Positions 16,693 to 23,612 of a DNA stretch of 64,000 nt are shown in pieces. This stretch comes from a virus, in IMG/VR virus record IMGVR_UViG_3300032820_000003, positions 1-64,000 of that record; one strand, written 5' to 3'. Under the pieces are notes generated by a model. That model had not been told where the DNA came from. It saw only the letters and a list, made by a program, of their open reading frames with translations, and did no database searches. How positions within the stretch are numbered: position 1 is the stretch's first letter; every line of letters begins with the position of its first letter. The position numbers and the translations under genes were made by a program.

Positions 16693-16950
16693 ATGGCAGA
16701 TGTAATAGACTTCAACGGTGATACGGAAAAGATCAAGGCTTATCAGTTAACCACCTTGTACAGGGCTGTTGAGTTGGAAGGAAAGACAGGCATGAAACTG
16801 TCCTCTAGAGGTTCAGCTTTATCAGTAGCCAAAAAACAATGGGGTTTCAAAGGCAGTAGAATAAAAATTCTAAGTCAGATTCATTACACCATTAGAGGTA
16901 TGGGGTATCCTCACCGAGGCCCCCTAGATGCCTACAGACAAGACAAGTAG
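16693..16950 (+). CDS. Hypothetical small basic protein
   Basis: An 85-residue protein with a helical N-terminal half and basic C-terminal half (KKQWGFKGSRIKILSQIHYT). AAAAGGAG precedes the ATG. It has its own promoter and terminator. No family recognised. Confidence 0.65.
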   Translation: MADVIDFNGDTEKIKAYQLTTLYRAVELEGKTGMKLSSRGSALSVAKKQWGFKGSRIKILSQIHYTIRGMGYPHRGPLDAYRQDK

Positions 16951-16959
16951 CAATCTCCT

Positions 16960-16987
16960 CCCCCCTTATGCCCAAGGGGGGTTTTCA
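16960..16987 (+). terminator. Intrinsic terminator
   Basis: CCCCCCTT pairs with AAGGGGGG around ATGCCC, followed by TTTTC. Confidence 0.75.
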
Positions 16988-16989
16988 CC

Positions 16990-17118
16990 CCAATAGGCTT
17001 ATCAAGTCTAACAGCGATTAGACCTGATAATTCCGCCTTTCCAGTTATTTCCAGTTTCCAAGCCTTCCCATAGTTCGACATGATAGAATTATCAACCCCC
17101 GGCAAAACTGCAAAAAAC
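16990..17118. repeat. TTTCC/GATAA-rich spacer, copy D
   Basis: TATCAAGTCTAACAGCGATTAGACCTGATAA forms a hairpin, followed by TTTCC units, then CGACATGATAGAATTATCAAC and ACTGCAAAAAACTTGAAC, which runs into the next promoter. Confidence 0.6.
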
Positions 17119-17147
17119 TTGAACAATGGTATGGCATATGGCATAAT
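17119..17147 (+). promoter_or_regulatory. Promoter of 80-aa gene
   Basis: TTGAAC at 17119-17124 and CATAAT at 17142-17147, followed by AGAGTCGAAGGAAACAAACA, a match to the downstream TCGAAAAACAAG box of the leftward promoters. Confidence 0.6.
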
Positions 17148-17195
17148 TAAAGAGTCGAAGGAAACAAACAAGCCAACGGACTTAGGAGGTTCAAT

Positions 17196-17438
17196 ATGGC
17201 AAAGAAAAAAGAATTTAGCGAAGGTTTCGGAATCGAAAGAAATGACAAGGGTGAGGCAACTCACATAGTCGCAAGGTTACCCATTGAGGATGGGGCGACC
17301 ACGGCATCAGGATTGACAAGGTACTTCACCTGTCAAAACTACAACGAAGGGGATCATGAATTGCATGATTCAAAAGAGGATAGGTTGGTCGTATCGATGA
17401 CCGCCTATCAGGGAAAACCGAGGAAGGCTAAGAAATAG
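17196..17438 (+). CDS. Hypothetical small protein
   Basis: An 80-residue protein with basic ends (MAKKKEFSEG and GKPRKAKK) and a middle with one Cys. TTAGGAGG precedes the ATG. Last gene of the rightward array. No family recognised. Confidence 0.65.
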   Translation: MAKKKEFSEGFGIERNDKGEATHIVARLPIEDGATTASGLTRYFTCQNYNEGDHELHDSKEDRLVVSMTAYQGKPRKAKK

Positions 17439-17444
17439 CCCCTC

Positions 17445-17482
17445 ACCCCCCTAGGTAACCTTCGACCCTAGGGGGGGTTTTA
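17445..17482 (+). terminator. Intrinsic terminator
   Basis: ACCCCCCTAGG pairs with CCTAGGGGGG, followed by TTTTATC. Confidence 0.75.
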
Positions 17483-17483
17483 T

Positions 17484-17769
17484 CCCCTCTAGTTTTTATC
17501 AAAACTATTATTAAGTCTAATTTTATCAACTCCCTTTCCAATGCTTCCAAGGGAGGGAGGCTTTCCAAAGGGTTCCAGTAATCCTTTCCGCCCCTCATCC
17601 TAGAGTTGGTAAAACCTTTATCAACCCTATTTCCTTCCAGTTTCCATCCAGTCGCTTTCCTTCCTTCCCTAATAGTTCTACATGATAAGAATAAGAAGCT
17701 TCCTTCCTCTGTAGGAAAAGGGACATGATAAGGACTCCCTCTATATATTTATCATGTACGGAAATCAAA
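17484..17769. repeat. Extended TTTCC/GATAA tract without a gene, copy E
   Basis: About 285 bases containing several TTATCA sites, many TTTCC/TTCC units and two ACATGATAAG sites. It looks like two spacers with the gene between them missing. A minus-strand frame through it is only the complement of the tract. Confidence 0.6.
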
Positions 17770-17813
17770 TAAAAAAACAACCTCGCTACTAAGTATTTAT
17801 CCTAGTAGCAAGG
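17770..17813 (-). terminator. Terminator between convergent genes
   Basis: CCTTGCTACTA and TAGTAGCGAGG pair on the minus strand, followed by TTGTTTTTTT. It ends leftward transcription from 18442 and probably also stops rightward transcription. Confidence 0.75.
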
Positions 17814-17827
17814 CTCTTATATTATTC

Positions 17828-18442
17828 CTAGAAGATTTCCTCTTTTGCAATTCCTATATTTTTCCTATGCTGTACCCATGTAGTAGCTTGCAATGTATGT
17901 ACTGGAATTCCTAGATTCTTACTAGCTTTTTTATAGGCTACCTGTATTCGCTTCATGATTCTCTTACTACCAAATACTTTATTTAATTCTTGTTTAGTAG
18001 GAATCTTGCCGTAGTAGACTGCTATTGCATGTCTATCTATTACTGCATTTGTATTACTAGTAGGTTGCATGATTGCATGGAAAAAAGCTGTTACTTTTTG
18101 TCCGCCCAATATACTAGTAGGCTCTGCACCGTTCTTTATTGCTAGTGCTTTATTATTATTTATTTTAGTTTGTCGTGGTGACCATCCCTCTAATACTATT
18201 CGCCATGCTTCTATAATATTAGAATCCCAGTCCATTTGTGGACTCATCACCGCTAGTAGTCCCGCACCCATACTAGTATTACCAGAACCGATCTGGTCAG
18301 CAATCATCCTAGCATTAGGATACCAGTCTTTACCCTCTTCTATACTAGACTCGCTAGCTAGTAGGTAAGCCATCTCGATATTATCGGCTGATCCCTTTAC
18401 TATATTATCTGACTTGTAGTATTTTCTCTGCTTAGTAGTCAT
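17828..18442 (-). CDS. DUF7178-like conserved phage protein
   Basis: A 204-residue protein from the ATG behind GGAGAAACGCA. Landmarks are ARMIADQIGSGNTSMGAGLL (about 45-64), AVMSPQMDWDSN, LGGQKVTAFFHAI and AVIDRHAIAVYYG (about 130-145). This order matches a conserved phage family I recall as DUF7178, whose pattern recalls helix-hairpin-helix DNA glycosylases; the enzymatic role is not established. It has its own ACTGCAAAA-TTGACC promoter. Confidence 0.65.
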   Translation of the reverse strand: MTTKQRKYYKSDNIVKGSADNIEMAYLLASESSIEEGKDWYPNARMIADQIGSGNTSMGAGLLAVMSPQMDWDSNIIEAWRIVLEGWSPRQTKINNNKALAIKNGAEPTSILGGQKVTAFFHAIMQPTSNTNAVIDRHAIAVYYGKIPTKQELNKVFGSKRIMKRIQVAYKKASKNLGIPVHTLQATTWVQHRKNIGIAKEEIF

Positions 18443-18482
18443 TGCGTTTCTCCGCTGTTGGCTATTTTCTCGACCTGTGAAT

Positions 18483-18512
18483 ATCTTAGCATAGCCATAA
18501 AACACAGGTCAA
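18483..18512 (-). promoter_or_regulatory. TTGACC-N18-TAAGAT promoter
   Basis: The -35 complement is at 18507-18512, the -10 at 18483-18488. CAGGTCGAGAAAA follows, and ACTGCAAAAGAC lies directly upstream of the -35. Confidence 0.65.
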
Positions 18513-18530
18513 GTCTTTTGCAGTTTACGA

Positions 18531-18794
18531 CTACCATACTTTTCTATAGTAGTCTGCAACTTCTCCCATTAGTAGTTGTTTTCTAGTCTTGGGAGCGACT
18601 GGTTTAACAGCCTTCTTATTAATAAACTTAGATAGTGGATTACTAGTAACCACTTTAACTCTTCCATTCCTACCACCCTTACTAGTAGTCCTAGACTTTC
18701 CTCTAGCTACTAGGTATCCATCCTTCCCATTTCTTTTAGGATAGGGAAGTACATCCTGTAAGCCATCCATAGTAGGGTCTATATACTTAGGCAT
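18531..18794 (-). CDS. Hypothetical basic protein
   Basis: An 87-residue protein, strongly basic (Lys/Arg throughout) with GKSRTTSKGGRNGRVKVV in the middle. AGGAG precedes the ATG. It may bind nucleic acid by charge. No family recognised. Confidence 0.65.
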   Translation of the reverse strand: MPKYIDPTMDGLQDVLPYPKRNGKDGYLVARGKSRTTSKGGRNGRVKVVTSNPLSKFINKKAVKPVAPKTRKQLLMGEVADYYRKVW

Positions 18795-18831
18795 TCCTGA
18801 ACTCCTGTGTTCACTTGTTTTCGTTTCCTCA

Positions 18832-18861
18832 ATTGTAGCATAGCCTTGAAAGGCTTGTCAA
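18832..18861 (-). promoter_or_regulatory. TTGACA-N18-TACAAT promoter
   Basis: -35 at 18856-18861, -10 at 18832-18837, then a downstream CGAAAACAAGTGA box. CTGCAAATATG precedes the -35. The remaining bases to 19052 are AT-rich with TATATA runs and no gene. Confidence 0.65.
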
Positions 18862-19052
18862 CATATTTGCAGACCTTTGGTATATTAATATATTTATTCA
18901 CTATATATAGATATATCTGTTTAGCGTACACTATATGTTGTATCCCTTATATAGGAAGGGATTAGGGATATATAGGAGAGGTTATTTTGTTTCCTTCTTT
19001 TAGTTGTATTCCTAGGTATATCCCTATTGTTTTATTGTAATTCTAGTATATT

Positions 19053-19469
19053 CTATACTGTTACTTCCTTAGTGTTACCTGTTATATAGTCTTTATATAC
19101 TAGGGTGTTTGAATCTTTTAATTCACACCGCCCACAAGTACAATCATATCCAGTTACTATCTGACAATAGGAACAGTTACAGCTAAAGTCTTCCTCATTA
19201 GGATCATCATAATCAGGTACTCTATGAGTAATCTTCTCTATCCCTGTTATATTATCTTTGAGAGTTTGGCAGTCAAAGCAACTCCAACTTCCCCCCATTT
19301 TTCGTTGGGCAGATATATTGGATTCTACTTGTCTAACAAACTCACTCCACTCAGGCATATAGTCTATAACCAAATGTCCAACTGGACTATTAAAATCCAT
19401 AGGCTTGCCCTCTAGTATAGACAGTAGCAATTCATATTTTTGCGTTTCGTTTAGTTCTAGTATTTTCAT
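19053..19469 (-). CDS. Cysteine-rich probable zinc protein
   Basis: A 138-residue protein with a helical N-terminal half and a C-terminal half with CFDC, CNCSYC and CTCGRC clusters (residues 64-115), enough for two zinc sites. GAGGTTAGG precedes the ATG, and it has its own promoter. Function unknown. Confidence 0.65.
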   Translation of the reverse strand: MKILELNETQKYELLLSILEGKPMDFNSPVGHLVIDYMPEWSEFVRQVESNISAQRKMGGSWSCFDCQTLKDNITGIEKITHRVPDYDDPNEEDFSCNCSYCQIVTGYDCTCGRCELKDSNTLVYKDYITGNTKEVTV

Positions 19470-19506
19470 ATCCTAACCTCGTGGCTTGTTTTTCTGACTC
19501 CCCCAA

Positions 19507-19536
19507 ATCTTAACATGGGGGAAATTTAGTTGTCAA
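19507..19536 (-). promoter_or_regulatory. TTGACA-N18-TAAGAT promoter
   Basis: -35 at 19531-19536, -10 at 19507-19512, downstream AGTCAGAAAAACAAGC box. The -35 lies within the end of the next gene upstream. Confidence 0.65.
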
Positions 19537-19750
19537 GCCCCTCTTCAAACTTAGTAAATTCTGCGTCTAGTCTTTGACCATACTCTAACATTTCTATAAT
19601 AACTGCTTGACCTTGACCCTCACTCACTCCTGATTTAGTAAGTTCTATAGCAAACCTAAACATCTGTTGCCAGTTAGGTTCTACTGTTATAGTTCTAGGG
19701 TTTGGATGCTTCTTTAATATAGGCTGTTCATCTTTAAATGATAAGGTCAT
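19526..19750 (-). CDS. Hypothetical small protein
   Basis: A 74-residue protein from MTLSFKDEQ; the ATG at 19750 is chosen for AAGGAG just upstream. Acidic and helical at the C-terminus. It follows the 96-residue gene by 1 base. No family recognised. Confidence 0.6.
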   Translation of the reverse strand: MTLSFKDEQPILKKHPNPRTITVEPNWQQMFRFAIELTKSGVSEGQGQAVIIEMLEYGQRLDAEFTKFEEGLDN

Positions 19751-19751
19751 T

Positions 19752-20042
19752 TTATGCTCCTTCCTGATTAGGAATATTATTAAATTGTTTACCGCCCCCA
19801 CAGATTCTACACATCCCGATTGCATTAACTCCCCTAGTAGGGATCACAAAATGATGGGTACAATCCTCTGCTAACTCAGGTAGAATAAGTCCATCCTCAG
19901 ACTTAGTTATTTTAGCCAATACTTTCTCATCTATATCATAGTTGATGGCTACTGGCTCGTCTACTTCTTCAGTAGTATCTACTACTTCTTCAGTAGGCTC
20001 TTCTACTTTTGCTTTGTTCATAGCTTTTAATAAAGGATTCAT
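19752..20042 (-). CDS. Zinc-knuckle-like small protein
   Basis: A 96-residue protein starting MNPLLKAMNKAK, chosen for the GAGGAG site. The acidic linker EEPTEEVVDTTEEVDEP is followed by CTHHF and CRICGGG, a probable zinc site. First gene of a two-gene unit. Confidence 0.6.
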   Translation of the reverse strand: MNPLLKAMNKAKVEEPTEEVVDTTEEVDEPVAINYDIDEKVLAKITKSEDGLILPELAEDCTHHFVIPTRGVNAIGMCRICGGGKQFNNIPNQEGA

Positions 20043-20076
20043 ATCTCTGCTCCTCACTTGTTTTCGATTTGAGTCA

Positions 20077-20106
20077 ATCATAGCACAGGTTAAATTTGCC
20101 TGTCAA
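20077..20106 (-). promoter_or_regulatory. TTGACA-N18-TATGAT promoter
   Basis: -35 at 20101-20106, -10 at 20077-20082, downstream AATCGAAAACAAGTGAGG box. ATTGCAAAAAG precedes the -35. Confidence 0.7.
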
Positions 20107-20118
20107 ACTTTTTGCAAT

Positions 20119-20691
20119 TTACCAATCTTCATTTCTGTATATATGGGATGGTGAACCATTCATTTCTGCTACATACTGTTCTAATCTCATATCAAGTAAT
20201 TCTTGATTAAAGACAGTCTTTACCCAATCCCATGAATATCCAAATTGTTCAATATCATTAAAGTGGACAACCCCACTACCTAACCAATTAAAGAAGCCTT
20301 GTACTAGTATTGCAATCCCATCATCATCACGCCAAGGCTTTGTAACTTCTAGTCTTTTATAGACCCGATCTCTAAAACCATACTGGTATGCTATATAGTT
20401 AAGGGCTTCCCCCACAACTTCATGACTAGGAAATCGGATATCATTATAAGTAGCTTCATCTTCTGGATGAAATGCCTTAAAGATAACATCTTTGATTTCT
20501 CTTAAAGTAGTATCAACTTCCCAATTAGTAATCTCTCCTACAACATATCTACACACTCCCCCACCTACACAGTAGTCTTCGGGATCACCCCCACTTTTAT
20601 CTGCTGATACAGGATAAGGGTAATAACTTTTTAAGGTATTCATATGTTCTTCTGCTGTCGCTGAAGCAAATGGAAATGTTAATCTTGTCAT
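20119..20691 (-). CDS. Conserved-looking accessory protein, unknown function
   Basis: A 190-residue protein from MTRLTFPF, chosen for GGAGAAAACA. Rich in aromatic and acidic residues, with CVGGGVCRYVVGEITNWE near residue 42. No catalytic motif is recognisable. It stands alone behind its own promoter next to the tRNA. Confidence 0.65.
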   Translation of the reverse strand: MTRLTFPFASATAEEHMNTLKSYYPYPVSADKSGGDPEDYCVGGGVCRYVVGEITNWEVDTTLREIKDVIFKAFHPEDEATYNDIRFPSHEVVGEALNYIAYQYGFRDRVYKRLEVTKPWRDDDGIAILVQGFFNWLGSGVVHFNDIEQFGYSWDWVKTVFNQELLDMRLEQYVAEMNGSPSHIYRNEDW

Positions 20692-20727
20692 TGTTTTCTC
20701 CGCTGACTTGTTTTTCGATCTGCCCAA

Positions 20728-20757
20728 ATCTTAACACAGGCTGAAAAACCTTGTCAA
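20728..20757 (-). promoter_or_regulatory. TTGACA-N18-TAAGAT promoter
   Basis: -35 at 20752-20757, -10 at 20728-20733, downstream GATCGAAAAACAAGTCAG. This copy is closest to the consensus. Confidence 0.7.
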
Positions 20758-20762
20758 GTTTT

Positions 20763-20850
20763 TGGTAGGGTGGGTAGGATTCAAACCTACGAATCTATTT
20801 AAAGAGACAGTTTTACAGACTGTTGCATTTAATCACTCTGCCACCACCCT
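20763..20850 (-). tRNA. tRNA-Tyr (GTA)
   Basis: The cloverleaf can be folded by eye. The 7-bp acceptor is AGGGTGG/CCACCCT, the anticodon loop CTGTAAA sits on stem ACAGT/ACTGT, the long variable arm fits bacterial tRNA-Tyr, the T arm is GTAGG-TTTGAAT-CCTAC, and the discriminator A is followed by an encoded CCA. It is probably supplied to support phage translation. Confidence 0.9.
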
Positions 20851-20860
20851 ATGTATTGAA

Positions 20861-21026
20861 AGGGCAGAGAGGAATCGAACCTCTCTTCTTATGGCTCATA
20901 GACCGCCTTGCGTCTCCCACAGCAATTAGAAGTCTAAGTGGAGAACTAACTATTCTAGTGACCGTAGTCTAAATGTATTCACAACCTAGCTTACACTAGC
21001 ATACCACAAGTATCTACCAGTACCCT
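20861..21026 (-). ncRNA. tRNA-like element with long insert
   Basis: The 3' part is a textbook T arm, AGAGG-TTCGATT-CCTCT, followed by CTGCCCT. The best matching 5' arm, AGGGTAC, lies about 150 bases upstream at 21020-21026 and pairs at six of seven positions including a wobble. Between them are hairpins ATAC/GTAT, CTAG/CTAG and a larger TCTCC-AC/GTGGGAGA. No standard anticodon arm fits and there is no encoded CCA. It may be a decayed tRNA, an interrupted tRNA or a tRNA mimic. Confidence 0.4.
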
Positions 21027-21030
21027 ATGT

Positions 21031-21237
21031 TTAATATACTAAATCTGATATATCGGCTTCACAGACTGGACACTCCCAACCTGTAAATTCAGCACATGCT
21101 CCACACATACCATCTACATGTTCATGTTCATATGCTCCACAGCATCCACTAACTGGATCAGCATGATAGCCATCTACGCAATCCATCATCTGTGCGTAGT
21201 CAGCTTCTTCCTGTTCGTATTGTTCATCAGTCAACAT
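21031..21237 (-). CDS. Cys-rich zinc-ribbon protein
   Basis: A 68-residue protein from MLTDEQYEQ, chosen for GGAGTCTTAAT. Cys residues occur in DCVDG, GCCGAYEHEH, MCGAC and WECPVC, fitting two zinc sites. The longer frame from 21387 overlaps the upstream gene and is unlikely. Confidence 0.6.
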   Translation of the reverse strand: MLTDEQYEQEEADYAQMMDCVDGYHADPVSGCCGAYEHEHVDGMCGACAEFTGWECPVCEADISDLVY

Positions 21238-21238
21238 A

Positions 21239-21562
21239 TTAAGACTCCACTTGTATATTAGAATATCTACCGTCTTGACTTGCTCCCCCCTGTATACACC
21301 AAGCATCAAACTTCTCAGGACTTCCGTAAGTAACAACTGGAAGTTCATTATATATAAACTCACATATGTTCCTAAGTCTAAGTACATGATTACTGTCTGC
21401 TCTACCTACAGCACCCATTAAATCATTCTCTAATACTTTCTGTAGGAATCCACCTGTAGCAATCCCATACTCAAAGTATCTTTGGAATGCCCCCTTACAA
21501 CATTCACAATCTAACTTATCGTAATCTAACTTTTCTATATATGTTGGAAAGTTCGTAACCAT
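21239..21562 (-). CDS. Hypothetical protein
   Basis: A 107-residue protein, helical, with LDCECCKGAF near residue 18 and WCIQGG near 88. GGGAG precedes the ATG. It has a promoter embedded in the 3' end of the upstream gene. No family recognised. Confidence 0.65.
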   Translation of the reverse strand: MVTNFPTYIEKLDYDKLDCECCKGAFQRYFEYGIATGGFLQKVLENDLMGAVGRADSNHVLRLRNICEFIYNELPVVTYGSPEKFDAWCIQGGASQDGRYSNIQVES

Positions 21563-21565
21563 TAT

Positions 21566-21793
21566 CTATCTCCCATATTTGTATAGACTTGCTTTCGTTT
21601 CGACCTGAGAAAATCTTAACACAGTCTCAAAACTGGTGTCAAGTTCTTTGCTTTTTCGTAACTCTTTTTCTTTTATATCTTTAGCTTTCTTTTCTAAGAT
21701 ACGTTCTATATTACGAACTGACTTTCTATTATCAGTTTTAAAAGACTTTCTTTTTTTAAGTTTCCTATCTCTAGATAACCAATCTCTAGCCAT
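21566..21793 (-). CDS. Basic small protein; 3' end overlaps a promoter
   Basis: A 75-residue, Lys/Arg-rich helical protein from MARDWLSRDRKLKKR; GGAGATATTG precedes the ATG. The last 26 codons are read through a complete TTGACA-N18-TAAGAT promoter and its TCGAA box, so that stretch is probably not conserved protein sequence. Confidence 0.55.
   Translation of the reverse strand: MARDWLSRDRKLKKRKSFKTDNRKSVRNIERILEKKAKDIKEKELRKSKELDTSFETVLRFSQVETKASLYKYGR
21613..21642 (-). promoter_or_regulatory. TTGACA-N18-TAAGAT promoter inside a gene
   Basis: -35 at 21637-21642, -10 at 21613-21618, downstream CAGGTCGAAACGAAAGCAAG. It serves the 107-residue gene. Confidence 0.65.
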
Positions 21794-22088
21794 CAATATC
21801 TCCTTCTGTAAATAGGTGGGGTTGTCCCCCTGTGATTATTAGTACCGCTTCCTGACCTAAGTCTAACATATATTGGGCAAGGTTGCCAAGTATTTCAGAA
21901 TAGTCCTCTACACTAAATATTTCATGTATACTAACAGACTCTTCTTCACCTCTCCATACTCCTGTAGCTGTATAGATAGTCCCACCATTTTTCATGAGTT
22001 GCTCATAATACTCATAGTCTTTTAGGCTATCCATTAAAACTGTTGGAATATAAACTTTGTATTGTATTGGAAGTATCTCAATGTGCAT
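21786..22088 (-). CDS. Hypothetical acidic protein
   Basis: A 100-residue alpha/beta protein from MHIEILPIQ, chosen for GGGAGAACG. The C-terminus contains LIITGGQPHLFTEGD. It overlaps the next gene by 8 bases. No family recognised. Confidence 0.6.
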   Translation of the reverse strand: MHIEILPIQYKVYIPTVLMDSLKDYEYYEQLMKNGGTIYTATGVWRGEEESVSIHEIFSVEDYSEILGNLAQYMLDLGQEAVLIITGGQPHLFTEGDIDG

Positions 22089-22121
22089 ATACGTTCTCCC
22101 TGTTCTGCTCGATTTGCTCAA

Positions 22122-22151
22122 AGCATATCAAAGTTTTCAGACAGTTGTCAA
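22122..22151 (-). promoter_or_regulatory. TTGACA-N18-TATGCT promoter
   Basis: -35 at 22146-22151, -10 at 22122-22127, downstream AAATCGAGCAGAACAGGG. The box is more diverged here. Confidence 0.6.
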
Positions 22152-22152
22152 G

Positions 22153-22233
22153 TTATCCACAAACTGCCCATATAAACATAACTAGAAAGAAGAGTATAAC
22201 AGCAGGAAGTATACTATGTTTCTTTTCGTTCAT
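22153..22233 (-). CDS. 26-aa membrane peptide
   Basis: ATG at 22233 after AAGGGGG. The product has a charged start (MNEKKHS), one hydrophobic helix (ILPAVILFFLVMFIWAV) and ends CG. Its stop abuts the next promoter. Small but well initiated. Confidence 0.45.
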   Translation of the reverse strand: MNEKKHSILPAVILFFLVMFIWAVCG

Positions 22234-22321
22234 ACAGCCCCCTTATATTAAGTACAGTATCTATACTTAGCTTTCCTATATACTCTTCTCTATGGGGCTT
22301 GTAGACCCCTTCATAGCTAAT

Positions 22322-22474
22322 CTATTTAATGACCTTCAATTCAAAATTACAGTTTTCGCAATCCAATAAGTTCCCTGAGTATTTACTAGGCTTGTCGCCT
22401 TTAACAGGTTTCTTATATTCAGTACAAAACTTATTAGGACATTGATACATTTTCTCAGCTTTTACTTTTGCCAT
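22322..22474 (-). CDS. 50-aa zinc-ribbon protein
   Basis: ATG at 22474 after GAGGTG. CPNKFC near residue 12 and CENC near 40 form a four-Cys ribbon. It overlaps the 82-residue gene by 13 bases. Function unknown. Confidence 0.55.
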   Translation of the reverse strand: MAKVKAEKMYQCPNKFCTEYKKPVKGDKPSKYSGNLLDCENCNFELKVIK

Positions 22475-22710
22475 TGTTCTGTCACCTCACTTGGTACAGT
22501 ATACAGTTCATCAGGGAAGTTGTAAAGTTCATCTCGTAGATATTTCATATCAGAGATATTACTAACTTCTCTATATGGACTTGGAACTTTTTCAAGTTCT
22601 TTAATTGCATAGAATAAAGCCTGTCCTAGAATGTAGTTTCCTCTAAGACTCTCTGCAAACGCTATAGCTTTATCCAGTTCTTTTGTACTAGTCGTTGTAT
22701 TTCTAGCCAT
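22462..22710 (-). CDS. Hypothetical small helical protein
   Basis: An 82-residue helical protein with the Pro-containing tail NFPDELYTVPSEVTEQW. AAAGGAG precedes the ATG. A highly structured stretch lies directly upstream. No family recognised. Confidence 0.6.
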   Translation of the reverse strand: MARNTTTSTKELDKAIAFAESLRGNYILGQALFYAIKELEKVPSPYREVSNISDMKYLRDELYNFPDELYTVPSEVTEQWQK

Positions 22711-22728
22711 TATAATCTCCTTTGATTA

Positions 22729-22824
22729 TATGGACAAGGAACGGTGGCATGGCTCTCTGGCACTCCTACCGCACAACTGCCGTCCCTTCCTTTTTAGTAA
22801 AGTTGTCTTACTACCTTGCCCATG
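22729..22824 (-). ncRNA. Structured leader RNA candidate
   Basis: About 95 bases closed by TGGGCAAGG/CCTTGTCCA (one mismatch). Inside are TAGTAA/TTTACTA, GGCA/TGCC and CGGT/ACCG pairings. It lies between two leftward genes, ends about 20 bases before the next start, is far more GC-rich than its neighbours and has no frame. It could be a leader that controls the gene at 22462 or a separate small RNA. Confidence 0.45.
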
Positions 22825-22830
22825 TAAGTT

Positions 22831-23061
22831 CTAATAATTTAATATATCTTGGGCTTGAGGAATGTAGTCATCCTCTAGTCTCTGGGCAGAGTCAACTGCA
22901 TCATCAATATAATTTAAGGCAGTCTCTAAAGTAGCATTAGCATCTTCTATGTTAGAGATAACTTCTTCTATGTCATCTTTCTTGTATCCAAGATTTCTAA
23001 TATTCTCTTCTGCATCTTGCATTACATTTCTCAACTCTTCTGCAAAACTTGAGTAGTCCAT
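22831..23061 (-). CDS. Small coiled-coil acidic protein
   Basis: A 76-residue, acidic, helical protein with heptad-like Leu/Ile/Ala spacing and no Cys. AAGGAG precedes the ATG. It has its own promoter. Function unknown. Confidence 0.6.
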   Translation of the reverse strand: MDYSSFAEELRNVMQDAEENIRNLGYKKDDIEEVISNIEDANATLETALNYIDDAVDSAQRLEDDYIPQAQDILNY

Positions 23062-23100
23062 TTAATTCTCCTTATTGAACTTGTTTTTCGATCTCGTTAA

Positions 23101-23130
23101 ATCGTACCATGTGGGTCTTGCCCTTGTCAA
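23101..23130 (-). promoter_or_regulatory. TTGACA-N18-TACGAT promoter
   Basis: -35 at 23125-23130, -10 at 23101-23106, downstream AGATCGAAAAACAAGTTC. The -35 overlaps the stop region of the upstream gene. Confidence 0.7.
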
Positions 23131-23612
23131 CCGTAGGCACATTCTCCACATTTCATACCACCAAATACTCTATCGTCATCAGGTTTATATTCTCCACACT
23201 CCCCACATAATGTACTTCTAAGATAGTCTGTAATATCAAACCATTGGCTTGTATCTACTATCCATTGATCTACACCTGTACCATTCACATCATCTATATC
23301 TCTTTCTATAGGATACAATACTATATGGGGTTTAGTATTTGGATTCGGGATACAGTCTACACCCTCTCCATGATACAGACAATTCTCATCTTCATCCATC
23401 CATATATTTATATCTATACAGTCTGTACAATCTTCGGGGTGGTCACTTGTATGTAGACTACCCCACCAATCACTTTCCCTACCACCATCTTCCCATCTAT
23501 AATATTCATCTACTAGTGTAAGCATATCAATATATTTAGGTAACCATCCAGTATCTTGTTCTTTTAAATCGTCAACTGTTGGCGAATAGGTATAAGTATT
23601 ATTTACTACCAA
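23127..23612 (-). CDS. Cys-rich acidic probable zinc protein
   Basis: A 161-residue protein starting at a TTG behind GGAGATGACC. The centre has DCTDCIDINIW and the end CGECGEYKPDDD and CGECAYG, a clear four-Cys ribbon. Very acidic and Trp/Tyr-rich. Function unknown. Confidence 0.6.
   Translation of the reverse strand: MVVNNTYTYSPTVDDLKEQDTGWLPKYIDMLTLVDEYYRWEDGGRESDWWGSLHTSDHPEDCTDCIDINIWMDEDENCLYHGEGVDCIPNPNTKPHIVLYPIERDIDDVNGTGVDQWIVDTSQWFDITDYLRSTLCGECGEYKPDDDRVFGGMKCGECAYG

Noticed and set aside
15447-17769. CRISPR array
   Set aside because: Spacers share motifs but not exact direct repeats of 25-40 bases, and genes lie between them.
17595-17780. Minus-strand frame of about 60 codons
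   Set aside because: It is the complement of the TTTCC tract and has no ribosome-binding site.
20861-21026. tRNA-Sec, tmRNA or group I intron
   Set aside because: No TCA anticodon loop of the Sec kind, no tmRNA 5' signature and no complete intron core; only the T arm and acceptor strand are clear.
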